Assembly: GCF_000695625.1 (NCBI RefSeq)
Contig: NZ_JMQI01000021.1
Coordinates: 62,001 to 126,000, forward strand
DNA length: 64,000 bases
Direction: 5' to 3'
DNA from: Amycolatopsis rifamycinica
Lineage (GTDB): Bacteria; Actinomycetota; Actinomycetes; Mycobacteriales; Pseudonocardiaceae
The position numbers were made by a program, and so were the translations under genes. The first letter of the stretch is position 1, and each line of letters begins with the position of its first letter. Positions 14,417 through 22,707 of the stretch are shown here, in pieces. The notes under the pieces were generated by a model, which saw only the letters and a program-made list of their open reading frames with translations, was not told the DNA's origin and did not search any database.

Positions 14417-15604
14417 ATGGAGTGGCACGAGGAGCTGCACGAGCGGGCCGACGAGCGCATCGAGCACCTGGACGAGCGGTTGTGGGCCGTCGCCACCGCG
14501 CTGCACGAACGGCCGGAACTGTCCTATGAGGAGCACGCCGCCGCCGAACGGCTCACCGGCGAGCTGGCCGCGGACGGTTTCGCCGTGGAGACCGGGATCG
14601 CCGGGCTCCCCACGGCGTTCGTCGCCCGCGCCGGCGAAGGGCGTCCCCGCGTCGCGCTGCTGCTCGAATACGACGCCCTGCCCGGCCTCGGGCACGCCTG
14701 CGGGCACAACCTGATCGCCGCGGCCGGTCTGGGGGCCGCGCTGGCCGCCAAGGACGTCCTCGGAGACGCGCCCGGCTCGCTGCTCGCGGTGGGGACCCCG
14801 GCCGAGGAACGCGGCGGCGGCAAGGTCGCGATGGCCGAGGCGGGCGTCTTCGATGACGTCGACGCGGCCCTGATGGTCCACCCCGGCGTGCACTCGTGGT
14901 CGTGGGCGCCGCTGACCGCGCAGGTCGAGCTGAAGGTGACCTTCCACGGCCGGGCCGCCCACCCGACCGGCGACCCGGAGCACGGCATCGACGCTCTCGC
15001 GGCGCTGATCCAGGCGTTCGGCGCGGTGTCCGCTCTGCGCCAGCGGCTGCCCGCCGGGTCGCACGTCCAGGGCATCATCACCCACGGTGGCGAGGCGACG
15101 AACATCGTCCCCGACCGGGCCGAGGGCCGGTTCGGCCTGCGCGCCCTGACGACGGACGCGCTGGACCGGCTGGCCGAAGACGTCGCCACCTGTGCCCAGG
15201 GGGCCGCGCTGGCGACCGGGGCGAAGGCCGACGTCGAACGCCTCGGGCCCGGGTATTCGCACTTCCGCGACAACCCGGTGCTGTCGGAGCGGTTCACCGA
15301 GCACCTGGCCGCCTGCGGGATCCACGCGACCCCGCCGGCGCCGGGGGTCTTCCTCGGGTCGTCCGACATCGGCGACGTCAGCGTCCGCGTCCCGGCGATC
15401 CACCCGTTCGTGGCGATCACGGCGGAGGAGATGTCGGACCACACGCCGGAGTTCGCGGCCGCGGCGGCGAGCCCGCGGGGCCGGGCGGCGATGCTGGCCT
15501 CGGCGGCGGCGCTGGCCCGCACGGTGATCGACCTGCGGACGCACCCGGCGCTGGTCAGCCGCGCGTGGGACTGCTTCCGAGGCCTGGCTCGCAACGGGCG
15601 ATGA
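14417..15604 (+). CDS. M20 family amidohydrolase/peptidase
   Basis: A 395-residue zinc-dependent hydrolase of the M20D-type amidohydrolase group, which cleaves amide bonds of N-acyl amino acids or aminobenzoyl-glutamate-like compounds. Metal ligands can be placed in GLGHACGHNLIAA near residue 95 (a D/C-G-H set) and in GTPAEERGGGK near 127, and a dimerisation domain begins at about VELKVTFHGRAAHPTG. The length is normal. ATG 14417 follows a GGGTAT element by 10 bases and lacks a clear ribosome site, so it may be leaderless. Divergent from the PLP decarboxylase: amide hydrolysis plus amino acid decarboxylation could be linked, but no direct evidence joins them. Confidence 0.9.
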   Translation: MEWHEELHERADERIEHLDERLWAVATALHERPELSYEEHAAAERLTGELAADGFAVETGIAGLPTAFVARAGEGRPRVALLLEYDALPGLGHACGHNLIAAAGLGAALAAKDVLGDAPGSLLAVGTPAEERGGGKVAMAEAGVFDDVDAALMVHPGVHSWSWAPLTAQVELKVTFHGRAAHPTGDPEHGIDALAALIQAFGAVSALRQRLPAGSHVQGIITHGGEATNIVPDRAEGRFGLRALTTDALDRLAEDVATCAQGAALATGAKADVERLGPGYSHFRDNPVLSERFTEHLAACGIHATPPAPGVFLGSSDIGDVSVRVPAIHPFVAITAEEMSDHTPEFAAAAASPRGRAAMLASAAALARTVIDLRTHPALVSRAWDCFRGLARNGR

Positions 15605-15610
15605 CCGGTC

Positions 15611-15644
15611 GGCGCGCCGGTGCGGTCCCCGGCACCGGCGCGCC
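15611..15644. terminator. Bidirectional terminator hairpin
   Basis: Perfect 13-bp arms (GGCGCGCCGGTGC and GCACCGGCGCGCC) with an 8-base loop separate the M20 hydrolase from the convergent sulfur operon. Confidence 0.8.
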
Positions 15645-15649
15645 CCGGC

Positions 15650-16546
15650 TCACGCCACCGGCGTGTAGTGCGAAGCGTCCCCTTCGAGGGATTCGCTGGA
15701 CCGGCCGTCGACGCCCACCGGGACGTCCCCGGCCACCGTGACGCGGTTGAGGCGCCGCGGCAGGCCGTCGTAGTTGTCGATCGCGTAGTGCTGGGTGATC
15801 CGGTTGTCGAACAGCACCAGCTGGTCCGGCTCCCACGCCACCCGCACGACGTTCTCCGGCCGGGTGACGTAGGACTGCAGCAGCCGCAGCAGGTCCCGCG
15901 ACTCGCCCACCGACAGGCCTTCGATCCGCTGGGCGAACCCGCCGACGAACAGGCCGCGCTCGCCGGTCACGGGGTGCACCCGCACCACCGGGTGCACGGT
16001 CCGGTACTTCCGCGAGACGAACTGGGCCCGCCGCTCGCGTTCCTGCTCGTCCACGGTCTCCGGCGGCTGGACGTAGTCGTAGTCGTTGGTGTGCACCGCG
16101 CGCAGCGTGTCGGCGAAGGCGCGCAACGGTTCCGGCAGGTCCCGGTAGGCCGCGGCGGCGTTCGCGATCAGCGTCTCCCCGCCGTACGGGGGCACCACCA
16201 GGCTGCGCAGCGTGCTCGCCTTCGGCGGGTTGAGCACGAAGGTGACGTCGGTGTGCCAGTGGTTGGCGCGGCCCCGCTCGCTGTCGACGGGCAGGATCGC
16301 CGGCGCCCCCTCGACGGCGGGCACCGTCGGGTGCGCCTTGGTGAGCTCGCCGAAGTGCGCGGCGAACCGCTGCTGGCCCTCGTCGTCGAGCCGGACGTTC
16401 CGGAACACCAGCGCCTTGTGCTCGTGCAGGGCGTCGGTCAGGAACGCCACCTGCGCGGCGTCGAGGTCGCCGGCCGGGTCGAAGCCGACGATCTCGGCGC
16501 CGATCCTCCCGGTCAGCTTGCGGACGTCGGTGCCGATGGTGGTCAT
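15650..16546 (-). CDS. TauD/TfdA family Fe(II)/2-oxoglutarate dioxygenase
   Basis: A 298-residue dioxygenase. The iron triad is H98-x-D100 in NHWHTDVTF and the distal His in ITQHYAIDN near residue 252, with the 2-oxoglutarate-binding Arg further on. Relatives hydroxylate taurine, alkylsulfates or similar compounds, releasing sulfite or sulfate. It is the last gene of the operon and overlaps the flavin monooxygenase stop by 4 bases (ATGA), so the two enzymes probably act on the same imported pool of organosulfur compounds. The substrate (taurine, alkanesulfonate or sulfate ester) cannot be fixed from sequence alone. Confidence 0.9.
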   Translation of the reverse strand: MTTIGTDVRKLTGRIGAEIVGFDPAGDLDAAQVAFLTDALHEHKALVFRNVRLDDEGQQRFAAHFGELTKAHPTVPAVEGAPAILPVDSERGRANHWHTDVTFVLNPPKASTLRSLVVPPYGGETLIANAAAAYRDLPEPLRAFADTLRAVHTNDYDYVQPPETVDEQERERRAQFVSRKYRTVHPVVRVHPVTGERGLFVGGFAQRIEGLSVGESRDLLRLLQSYVTRPENVVRVAWEPDQLVLFDNRITQHYAIDNYDGLPRRLNRVTVAGDVPVGVDGRSSESLEGDASHYTPVA

Positions 16547-17856
16547 GCGGGCTCCTTCACTCGGTTGCGGTTGACGGGCCGCGCGAGGCCGTAGTGCTCG
16601 CGCAGGGTGCTGCCGGAGTACTCGGTGCGGAAGAGCCCGCGCCGCTGCAGTTCCGGGACGACGAGGTCGACGAAGTCGTCGAGCCCGCCGGGCAGGGTGG
16701 GCGGCATGACGTTGAAGCCGTCGGCGGCGCCGCCGCGGAACCACGCCTCCAGCTCGTCGGCGACCTGGACCGGCGTGCCGGCGAAGACGCGGTGCCCGCG
16801 CCCGCCCGCCAGCCGCTCCAGCAGCTGCCGGATGGTGAGGTCTTCGCGCCGGGCCAGGCCGACGACCAGGTCGAACCGGCTCTGGCCGCCTTCGGTGAAG
16901 CTGCCCACGTCCGGCAGTGGGCCGTCCAGCGGGTAGCCGGTGACGTCGTGGTCGAGCATCTTGGACAGCTGCTGCAGCCCGTAGTCCGGGATGATCAGCG
17001 CGTTCAGCTCGGCCTCGCGTTCGCGGGCTTCGGCTTCGGTGCGGCCGAGGATCGGTGAGATCCCGGGGAGGATCTTGAGCTCGTCCGGCGTGCGGCCGTA
17101 CTTCGCGAGCCGACCCTTGACGTCTTCGTAGAACGCCTTGCCCTCGGCGAAGGTCTGCTGCGCGGTGAACACGGCTTCGGCGTGCCGGGCCGCGTACTCC
17201 TTGCCGGTCTCCGACGACCCGGCCTGCACGAGCAGCGGATATCCCTGCACCGGCCGTTCGATGTTCAGCGGCCCGCGCACCTGGAAGTGCGGCCCGTCGT
17301 GGGCGATCGCGCGGATCCGATCGGTGTCGGCGTAGACGCCGCTCGGGCGGTCGACGACCGCGGCGTCGTCGTCCCAGCTGTCCCACAGCTTCTTGACGAC
17401 CTCGACGAACTCCTCGGCCCGGTCGTACCGCGCGTCGTGCGAGGGGCGCTTGGCCAGGTTGAAGTTGCGGGCTTCGTCGATGCCCGCCGAGGTGACGATG
17501 TTCCAGCCCGCGCGCCCGCCGGAGAGGTGGTCGAGCGAGGCGAACTTCCGGGCCAGGTGGTAGGGCTCGTTGTAGGTCGTCGACGCCGTCGCGATCAGTC
17601 CGATGTGGACCGTGGACGCGGCCAGCGCCGAAAGCAGCGTCAGCGGTTCGAAGTGGCTGTGGGAGTTGTGCTTGACGTTGCCCCACAGCGCGACGCCGTC
17701 GGCGAGGAAGATCGAGTCCAGCTTGCCGCGCTCGGCGGTCCGCGCGATGTCGGCGTAGTGCCGCAGCGTCCGGGCCCGGTGCGGGTCGGTCGAGGGGTGC
17801 CGCCACGCGGCTTCGTGGTGGCCGTTCGGCATCACGAACGCGTTGAGGTGCATCAT
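16543..17856 (-). CDS. NtaA/SnaA/DszA-type FMN-dependent monooxygenase
   Basis: A 437-residue bacterial-luciferase-like enzyme of the NtaA/SnaA/DszA group, which uses FMNH2 from a partner reductase. It begins MMHLNAFVMPNGHHEAAWRHP, and the family stretches SGGRAGWNIVTS and YDRAEEFVEVVKKLWDSW are clear. Members oxidise nitrilotriacetate, sulfones, sulfonates or dimethyl sulfide. In this operon (ABC importer, then TauD) a desulfonation role is the best reading. No reductase gene is present in the window, so FMNH2 must come from elsewhere. The start is ATG 17856 with GGAG upstream; the ORF overlaps both neighbours by 4 bases. Confidence 0.92.
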   Translation of the reverse strand: MMHLNAFVMPNGHHEAAWRHPSTDPHRARTLRHYADIARTAERGKLDSIFLADGVALWGNVKHNSHSHFEPLTLLSALAASTVHIGLIATASTTYNEPYHLARKFASLDHLSGGRAGWNIVTSAGIDEARNFNLAKRPSHDARYDRAEEFVEVVKKLWDSWDDDAAVVDRPSGVYADTDRIRAIAHDGPHFQVRGPLNIERPVQGYPLLVQAGSSETGKEYAARHAEAVFTAQQTFAEGKAFYEDVKGRLAKYGRTPDELKILPGISPILGRTEAEAREREAELNALIIPDYGLQQLSKMLDHDVTGYPLDGPLPDVGSFTEGGQSRFDLVVGLARREDLTIRQLLERLAGGRGHRVFAGTPVQVADELEAWFRGGAADGFNVMPPTLPGGLDDFVDLVVPELQRRGLFRTEYSGSTLREHYGLARPVNRNRVKEPA

Positions 17857-18695
17857 GGGGTCTCCTTGGGACGCCAGGTGGAAAACCGCCGTTCGAGCGC
17901 GACGAAGCCGGCGTTGACGAGAACGCCGAGCAGCGAGACCGCGATGATCCCGGCGTACATCTGCTGGATCTGGAAGTTCACCTGGCTGGTGTTGATCAGG
18001 TAGCCGAGCCCGGCCTTGGCGCCGACCATCTCCGCGGCCACCAGCACCAGGATCGAGTAGGACGCCGCCATCCGGATGCCGGTGAAGACCGTCGGCACGG
18101 CCGAGGGCAGGATCACCTTCCGGAACAGCCGCGGGCTCGACAGCCCCAGCGAGCGGGCCGCCTTGACCAGCAGGGGATCGACGGTGTTGACCCCGGCGAT
18201 CGTGTTGAGCAGCACCGGCCACACGCAGGCGTAGACCACCAGGCTGACCTTCGACAGCTCGCCGATGCCCAGCAGCAGCGTGAACACCGGCAGCAGCGCC
18301 AGCGCGGCGGTGTTGCGGGCCAGCTCCAGCAAGGGCTGCAGGAACCGCGCCACCGGCCGGTACCAGCCGATCAGCAGGCCCAGGGGCACCGCCACCGCGA
18401 CGGCCACGGCGAACCCGGCGGCGGACCGCCCGACGCTGGCCAGCAGGTGGTCGGCGAGCTCGCCGTCGAGAACGAGCTCCCACAGGGCCCGCAGGTCCTC
18501 GGACAGCGGCGGGAGGAACGTCCGCGTGCTCTCGTCCAGGACGAACCGGGGGACCAGCTCCCACAGCGTCACGAACAGCACGACCGCGGCGGACGCGTGC
18601 ACCGCCCGGGTGAGCTTCTTCGTGAACCGGCGCGGTCGCGGCGGCGGGCCCGCGGGTCTGGTGTGGACGGCCGGGGCTTCGAGGGTGGTGGTCAT
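17853..18695 (-). CDS. SsuC/TauC-type ABC transporter permease
   Basis: A 280-residue permease with about six hydrophobic helices and the EAA-loop region (LVKAARSLGLSSPRLFRKVILPSAVP) that contacts the ATPase. The family imports nitrate, sulfonates or taurine. The first 30 residues are a proline/arginine-rich cytoplasmic tail. The start overlaps the ATPase stop by 4 bases. It pairs with the ATPase at 18692-19465 and the binding protein at 19462-20481 to form one complete importer. Confidence 0.92.
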   Translation of the reverse strand: MTTTLEAPAVHTRPAGPPPRPRRFTKKLTRAVHASAAVVLFVTLWELVPRFVLDESTRTFLPPLSEDLRALWELVLDGELADHLLASVGRSAAGFAVAVAVAVPLGLLIGWYRPVARFLQPLLELARNTAALALLPVFTLLLGIGELSKVSLVVYACVWPVLLNTIAGVNTVDPLLVKAARSLGLSSPRLFRKVILPSAVPTVFTGIRMAASYSILVLVAAEMVGAKAGLGYLINTSQVNFQIQQMYAGIIAVSLLGVLVNAGFVALERRFSTWRPKETP

Positions 18696-19465
18696 CGGGC
18701 CGCGCTCCGTTCGTGTTCGGCCGCCTTGCGGACCTCGTCGTGCAGCAGTTCCCAGAGCCGGTGGCGCTGCCGCCCGAACTCCGGCCCGGACCGCACGTCC
18801 CCGGTGCGGTCGCCGAGGTCGACGTCGACGACGGCCTTGAGCCGCCCGGGCCGCGACGTCAGCACGGCGACCCGCTGGCCCAGGTAGACGGCTTCGTCGA
18901 TGCCGTGGGTGATGAACACGACCGTCTTGCCGGTGCGGCGCCAGATCCGCAGCAGCTCCTCCTGCAGCTGCTCGCGCGTCTGGGCGTCGAGCGCGGCGAA
19001 CGGCTCGTCCATCAGCAGCACCGCCGGGTCGTAGGCGAGGCTGCGGGCGATCGCGACCCGCTGCTTCATCCCGCCGGACAGCTCGTGCGGGTAGCGGTCC
19101 TCGAAGCCGGACAGCCCGACCAGCGCGAGGTATTCGCGCGCCCGCTCGGCCCGCTGCCGCTTCCCGAGCGGCCCGCCTTCGAGGCCGAACTCGATATTGG
19201 CCCGGGCGGTGCGCCACGGGAACAGCGCGTACTGCTGGAAGACGACCCCGCGGTCGAGGCCGGGCCCGCGCACCGGCTCGCCGTCGATGAGCACCTCGCC
19301 CGACGTCGGGGTGGCGAGCCCGCCGAGCAGGTCCAGCAGGGTCGACTTGCCCGAGCCGCTGGGGCCGACCAGCGACAGGAACGTGCCGTCGGCGATGTCG
19401 AGGGAGACGTCGTCGAGCGCGGTCAGCGCGCCGAAGGTCTTGGTCACCGAGCGGATGCTGATCAC
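18692..19465 (-). CDS. SsuB/TauB-type ABC transporter ATP-binding protein
   Basis: A 257-residue ATPase with Walker A GPSGSGKST, Q-loop FQQYALFPW, signature LSGGMKQR, Walker B VLLMDEPF and the H-loop THG, all intact. The sequence is typical of nitrate/sulfonate/taurine importers. The GTG start at 19465 overlaps the binding-protein stop (GTGA). It energises the permease encoded directly downstream. Confidence 0.94.
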   Translation of the reverse strand: MISIRSVTKTFGALTALDDVSLDIADGTFLSLVGPSGSGKSTLLDLLGGLATPTSGEVLIDGEPVRGPGLDRGVVFQQYALFPWRTARANIEFGLEGGPLGKRQRAERAREYLALVGLSGFEDRYPHELSGGMKQRVAIARSLAYDPAVLLMDEPFAALDAQTREQLQEELLRIWRRTGKTVVFITHGIDEAVYLGQRVAVLTSRPGRLKAVVDVDLGDRTGDVRSGPEFGRQRHRLWELLHDEVRKAAEHERSAAR

Positions 19466-20481
19466 GGGGTCACCGCCGGGGCGCCGTCGCGGAAGGGGTT
19501 GAACTCGTTGGTGTAGAGCTTCGAGGTGTCGATCCTGTCGTGCTTGAGGTAGCCCTCCTGCTTCAGCCACGGCTCCCACCGGGTGTAGTCCTGGTCGGAG
19601 ATGAGGCCGCCGCGGGTGATGCCGACGCTCTTCCAGTACTTCAGCGTGTCGGTGCTTTCGTTGCGGCCCCGGGCCTTGATGATCTTCGTGAAGCGGGCGA
19701 TCACCTCTTCGCGCGGAGTCGTGCGTTCCCACTCGATCGCCCGGGCCACGGCGGAGACGAAGATCTTCGCCGTCTCCGGGTACTTCTTGATGAAGTCGGT
19801 GCGCAGGACGTACGGACCGCCGTTGTAGGGCCCGAACGCGCCGACGTCGGTGAACAGCGGGCGGACGCCGCCGGCCGCGACGGCGTGGTCCTGCAGGATG
19901 CCCTGGAGCGCGGCGACGTCGAGCTGGCCGTTGCGCAGCGCCTGTTCGGCGTTCACCGGCGGGATGACGACCAGCTGCACCTGCTTGACCTCGTCGTCGG
20001 AAAGGCCCTGCCCCTTGAGCCAGGTGTCGAGCGCGGCTTCGAGGTTGGCGCCGGCGGTGTTGACGCCGACCTTCCTGCCGATCAGGTCGCGGGCGGTCCG
20101 GATCGGACTGTCCTGCTTGGTGTAGAAGCCGATGAAGGCCTTGTCGTCGGAGCCGTAGTAGTTGACGACCGCCTTGACCGGGGCGCCGGCTTCGACGAGC
20201 TTGACGACCGCGCCGGTGAAGGCGCCGCCGAAGTCGGTCTGGTCGGTGGCCGCCGACTGGATGTCCTGCGGGCCGCTGATCGTGTTGCCGACCCACTTCA
20301 GCTTGACCGGGCCGAAGTAGCCCAGGTCTTCGGCGAGTTCGGGGAGGGTGACGGAGTTCGCGTTGCCCTGGTAGCGCAGTTCCAGCTTCTCCGGTTGCCC
20401 GGGCGCACCGGTGGCCGTCGCCGAAGCGCAGCCGGCCAGCAGCACCACGGCGGCGGCGAACAGGGGCAGGGTTTTCTTCAC
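19462..20481 (-). CDS. Sulfonate/taurine-type ABC substrate-binding lipoprotein
   Basis: A 339-residue lipoprotein. The signal peptide ends in the lipobox LLAGC with the lipidated Cys18. The mature part has the NMT1/SsuA-like periplasmic-binding fold (LELRYQGNANSVTLPELAEDLGYF; DFGGAFTGAVVKLVEAGAPVKAV). It captures the ligand at the outer face of the membrane for the permease/ATPase pair. It is the first gene of the five-gene operon. A promoter (GGTCAA/ATTGTT on the plus strand, TTGACC-N18-AACAAT on the minus strand) and a TTCGTGAA/TTCACGAA palindrome precede it. Confidence 0.93.
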   Translation of the reverse strand: MKKTLPLFAAAVVLLAGCASATATGAPGQPEKLELRYQGNANSVTLPELAEDLGYFGPVKLKWVGNTISGPQDIQSAATDQTDFGGAFTGAVVKLVEAGAPVKAVVNYYGSDDKAFIGFYTKQDSPIRTARDLIGRKVGVNTAGANLEAALDTWLKGQGLSDDEVKQVQLVVIPPVNAEQALRNGQLDVAALQGILQDHAVAAGGVRPLFTDVGAFGPYNGGPYVLRTDFIKKYPETAKIFVSAVARAIEWERTTPREEVIARFTKIIKARGRNESTDTLKYWKSVGITRGGLISDQDYTRWEPWLKQEGYLKHDRIDTSKLYTNEFNPFRDGAPAVTP

Positions 20482-20521
20482 GGTGGTTTCGTCCGTTCCG
20501 GGAGTCGGCGGGGATGAGGCA

Positions 20522-20551
20522 ATTGTTCGCAGCCGACGAGCGGACGGTCAA
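20522..20551 (-). promoter_or_regulatory. Promoter of the organosulfur operon
   Basis: Minus strand: TTGACC (20546-20551), 18-base spacer, AACAAT (20522-20527; 4 of 6 to TATAAT). It lies about 40 bases before the binding-protein ATG. Confidence 0.5.
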
Positions 20552-20560
20552 TTTTGCGAG

Positions 20561-20589
20561 TTCGTGAAATAACTCCGCCGGTTCACGAA
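20561..20589. promoter_or_regulatory. Palindromic operator candidate for the ROK regulator
   Basis: TTCGTGAA (20561-20568) and TTCACGAA (20582-20589) are perfect inverted 8-mers with a 13-base spacer. They sit 10 bases upstream of the operon's -35 and overlap the end of the ROK gene. The position upstream of -35 suits an activator. Confidence 0.5.
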
Positions 20590-21800
20590 GCGGGGCGCAA
20601 CCCGGTCAACAGGGGACCGAGCGGGTCTTCGTAGAGCACGTCCAAGAGGACCGCGCCGCCGGCGGTCGCCAGCTCGGTGCCCGGGAAGCTGGTGCCCACA
20701 ACGGTTTCCGACGGAGCGGGGCCGCGGGACCGGTCGCCGACCTCCTCCCGGATGATGGGAAGGCAGCTCGGCACGTGGGCTACACTCCGATCGACCACGA
20801 CGAGCACGGCGGGGTTCAGCACGTCGAGCAGAAGGGCCGCGGCCCGGCCGATGAGCCGCGCGCGTTCGTGGAACATCCGCACCGCCGCGGAATTGCCGTC
20901 CACGGCGAGCGCGAGCAATTCCGGGAAGTCCGGGCGCTCGATCAATCCGCATTCCACGGCTTGGTGCGCGAGTGTTCCTTCCGAAACGGCCGCTTCGAGG
21001 CAGCCGGTGCGCCCGCACCGGCACGGTTCGCTGCTGCCGTCGACCCTCAGGTGCGCGACGGCGCCCGCGGCCGAACGCGGCCCGTGGTGCACGGTGGCGC
21101 CGGTCGCGAACGCGGCGTCGACGACGTTGCCGGTGAACAACTGCACCACGCTGTCGCGGGCGCGCGGGTGCCCGAAGAGCCGTTCGGCGTGCACCAGCGC
21201 CCGCGCGTGCCCGTCGACCTCCACCGCGAGTCCGGTGCTGCCGGCCAGGAGGTCGCGGACCGGGACGTTCCGCCAGCCCAGCAGCGGGTGTTCGACCACG
21301 GTGCCGGACGCCCGGTCGACCCAGCCGCCGGTGGCGACGCCGAGGCCGAGCGGCTCGCGGTCGGGGGCGTGTCCGAGCAGGAGGTCGTCGAGGATTTCGG
21401 CGGCGCGGGCGAGCAGCTCTTCGGCGGCCAGCCCGTCGTGCGGCTCTTCGTGCTGGACCAGCACGTTCCCGCGCAGGTCGAGCAGCGCGACGGTGGCGTG
21501 GTGCACGGCCAAGTGCAGCGCGCCGGCGACGTGCCGCCCGGTGTCGAGGTCGACCGGCACGTGCGGCCGTCCCACGCCCCCGCGTGACTCCGCTTCCGGG
21601 AGTTCGCGCAGCAGTCCCCGCCGCAGCAGCTCGGCGGTGTGCCCGCTGACGGCGGCGGCGGACAGCCCGGTGCGCCGCGCGATGGTGCTGCGCGCGATCG
21701 GGCCACCGTCGAGCACCGCGCGCAGGACCGCGCTCGCGCTGGCGCTGCGCCGGACCCCGCGCGCGTCCGTCCTCTGTGGACTCCCCGGCGGGCTGGTCAT
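20583..21800 (-). CDS. ROK family transcriptional regulator (SsuR-like)
   Basis: A 405-residue ROK regulator: N-terminal winged helix (SASASAVLRAVLDGGPIARSTIARRTGLS, residues 15-75) and a sugar-kinase-like domain with the zinc motif CRCGRTGCLEA near residue 268. The phosphate-binding DxGxT loop is degenerate, so it is a regulator and not a kinase. In Corynebacterium the ROK protein SsuR activates ssu genes; the operon directly downstream makes the same role likely here. The start is ATG 21800. The gap to the operon is 101 bases and contains the promoter and palindrome described separately. An alternative role in sugar control cannot be excluded. Confidence 0.85.
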   Translation of the reverse strand: MTSPPGSPQRTDARGVRRSASASAVLRAVLDGGPIARSTIARRTGLSAAAVSGHTAELLRRGLLRELPEAESRGGVGRPHVPVDLDTGRHVAGALHLAVHHATVALLDLRGNVLVQHEEPHDGLAAEELLARAAEILDDLLLGHAPDREPLGLGVATGGWVDRASGTVVEHPLLGWRNVPVRDLLAGSTGLAVEVDGHARALVHAERLFGHPRARDSVVQLFTGNVVDAAFATGATVHHGPRSAAGAVAHLRVDGSSEPCRCGRTGCLEAAVSEGTLAHQAVECGLIERPDFPELLALAVDGNSAAVRMFHERARLIGRAAALLLDVLNPAVLVVVDRSVAHVPSCLPIIREEVGDRSRGPAPSETVVGTSFPGTELATAGGAVLLDVLYEDPLGPLLTGLRPAS

Positions 21801-21855
21801 GGCCCCGATCGTGACAGACGAACCGGCGACGGCCCAGCGTGCCCAGGATGCGGGC

Positions 21856-21883
21856 TTGACGCATACCCATATGGGAATATGAT
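21856..21883 (+). promoter_or_regulatory. ArsR promoter with embedded palindromic operator
   Basis: TTGACG (21856-21861), 16-base spacer, TATGAT (21878-21883). The spacer contains the perfect palindrome CCCATATGGG (21866-21875), well placed for autorepression. Transcription would start near 21890. Confidence 0.72.
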
Positions 21884-21890
21884 GAGCCGC

Positions 21891-22226
21891 GTGGCACGAG
21901 CAGCGACGACGGCGGACACCTTCAACGCGGTCGCCGAACCCCGGCGGCGGCAGATCCTCGACGTCCTCAGGGACGGCGAACGGTCGGTCGGCGACCTCGT
22001 CGACCGGCTCGGCCTGGCCCAGCCGCAGGTGTCGAAGCACCTGCGGGTGCTGCGCGAGGTCGGCGCGGTGGACGTGCGCGGCGACGGCCGCCAGCGGCTC
22101 TACCGGCTCAACGGCGCCGCGCTCAAGCCCATCCACGACTGGGTGAAGCGTTACGAACGGACGTGGGCGGAACGGTTCGACCTGATGGACGACGTCCTCG
22201 AGGAACTCAAGGAACAGGAGCAGTGA
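21891..22226 (+). CDS. ArsR family transcriptional regulator
   Basis: A 111-residue winged-helix regulator. The HTH is at about residues 30-60 (SVGDLVDRLGLAQPQVSKHLRVLREVGAV), followed by the beta-wing (GRQRLYRLNG). It lacks ArsR metal-binding cysteines and belongs to the group paired with SRPBCC/AHSA1 proteins. The start is set to GTG 21891 and not the upstream ATGs at 21879/21882, because those fall inside the -10 element (TATGAT) of a strong promoter. Transcription from that promoter begins near 21890, giving a leaderless mRNA. The SRPBCC gene follows one base after the stop. Confidence 0.88.
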   Translation: MARAATTADTFNAVAEPRRRQILDVLRDGERSVGDLVDRLGLAQPQVSKHLRVLREVGAVDVRGDGRQRLYRLNGAALKPIHDWVKRYERTWAERFDLMDDVLEELKEQEQ

Positions 22227-22227
22227 C

Positions 22228-22707
22228 GTGGAGATCACCACCCCCGCCGACGACCGGATCCTCATCACCCGCGAGTTCGACGCCCCGAGACACCTGGTCT
22301 ACCGCGTGTGGACCACGCCGGAGCTGGTGAGCCGCTGGTGGAGTGGCCACCGCGGCACCACCACCGAGGTCGAAATGGACCTGCGGCCCGGCGGCCGCTG
22401 GCGGTACGTGCTCAAGACCGGCGACGGCGCCGAGGTCGGCTTCCACGGCGAGTACCGCGAGATCGTGCCGGACGAGCGGCTCGTCTACACCGAGGTGTTC
22501 GAGCTGCCCGGCGTCGACCCGGATGAGGTGGACGGGCCGCTCAACACCGTCACCTTCACCGCGCTCGACGGCGACCGCACGCGCCTGGAGCTGCTGACCG
22601 AAACCGGCAGCACGGAACTGCGCGACACGATCCTGCAGTCGGGCATGGAGGTCGGTGCGCAGGGACAGATGGAGATCATCCAGGAGCTGGCGGACTCCCT
22701 GCGCTAG
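22228..22707 (+). CDS. SRPBCC/AHSA1 family protein
   Basis: A 159-residue SRPBCC protein of the AHSA1 (activator of Hsp90 ATPase 1-like) group. DRILITREFDAPRHLVYRVWTTPELVSRWW is the diagnostic N-terminal stretch. Most bacterial members bind a hydrophobic ligand of unknown identity. The GTG start at 22228 follows the ArsR stop by one base, giving a two-gene autoregulated operon of a type common in actinobacteria. Its last 32 bases overlap the 3' end of the convergent WYL regulator. Confidence 0.9.
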   Translation: MEITTPADDRILITREFDAPRHLVYRVWTTPELVSRWWSGHRGTTTEVEMDLRPGGRWRYVLKTGDGAEVGFHGEYREIVPDERLVYTEVFELPGVDPDEVDGPLNTVTFTALDGDRTRLELLTETGSTELRDTILQSGMEVGAQGQMEIIQELADSLR

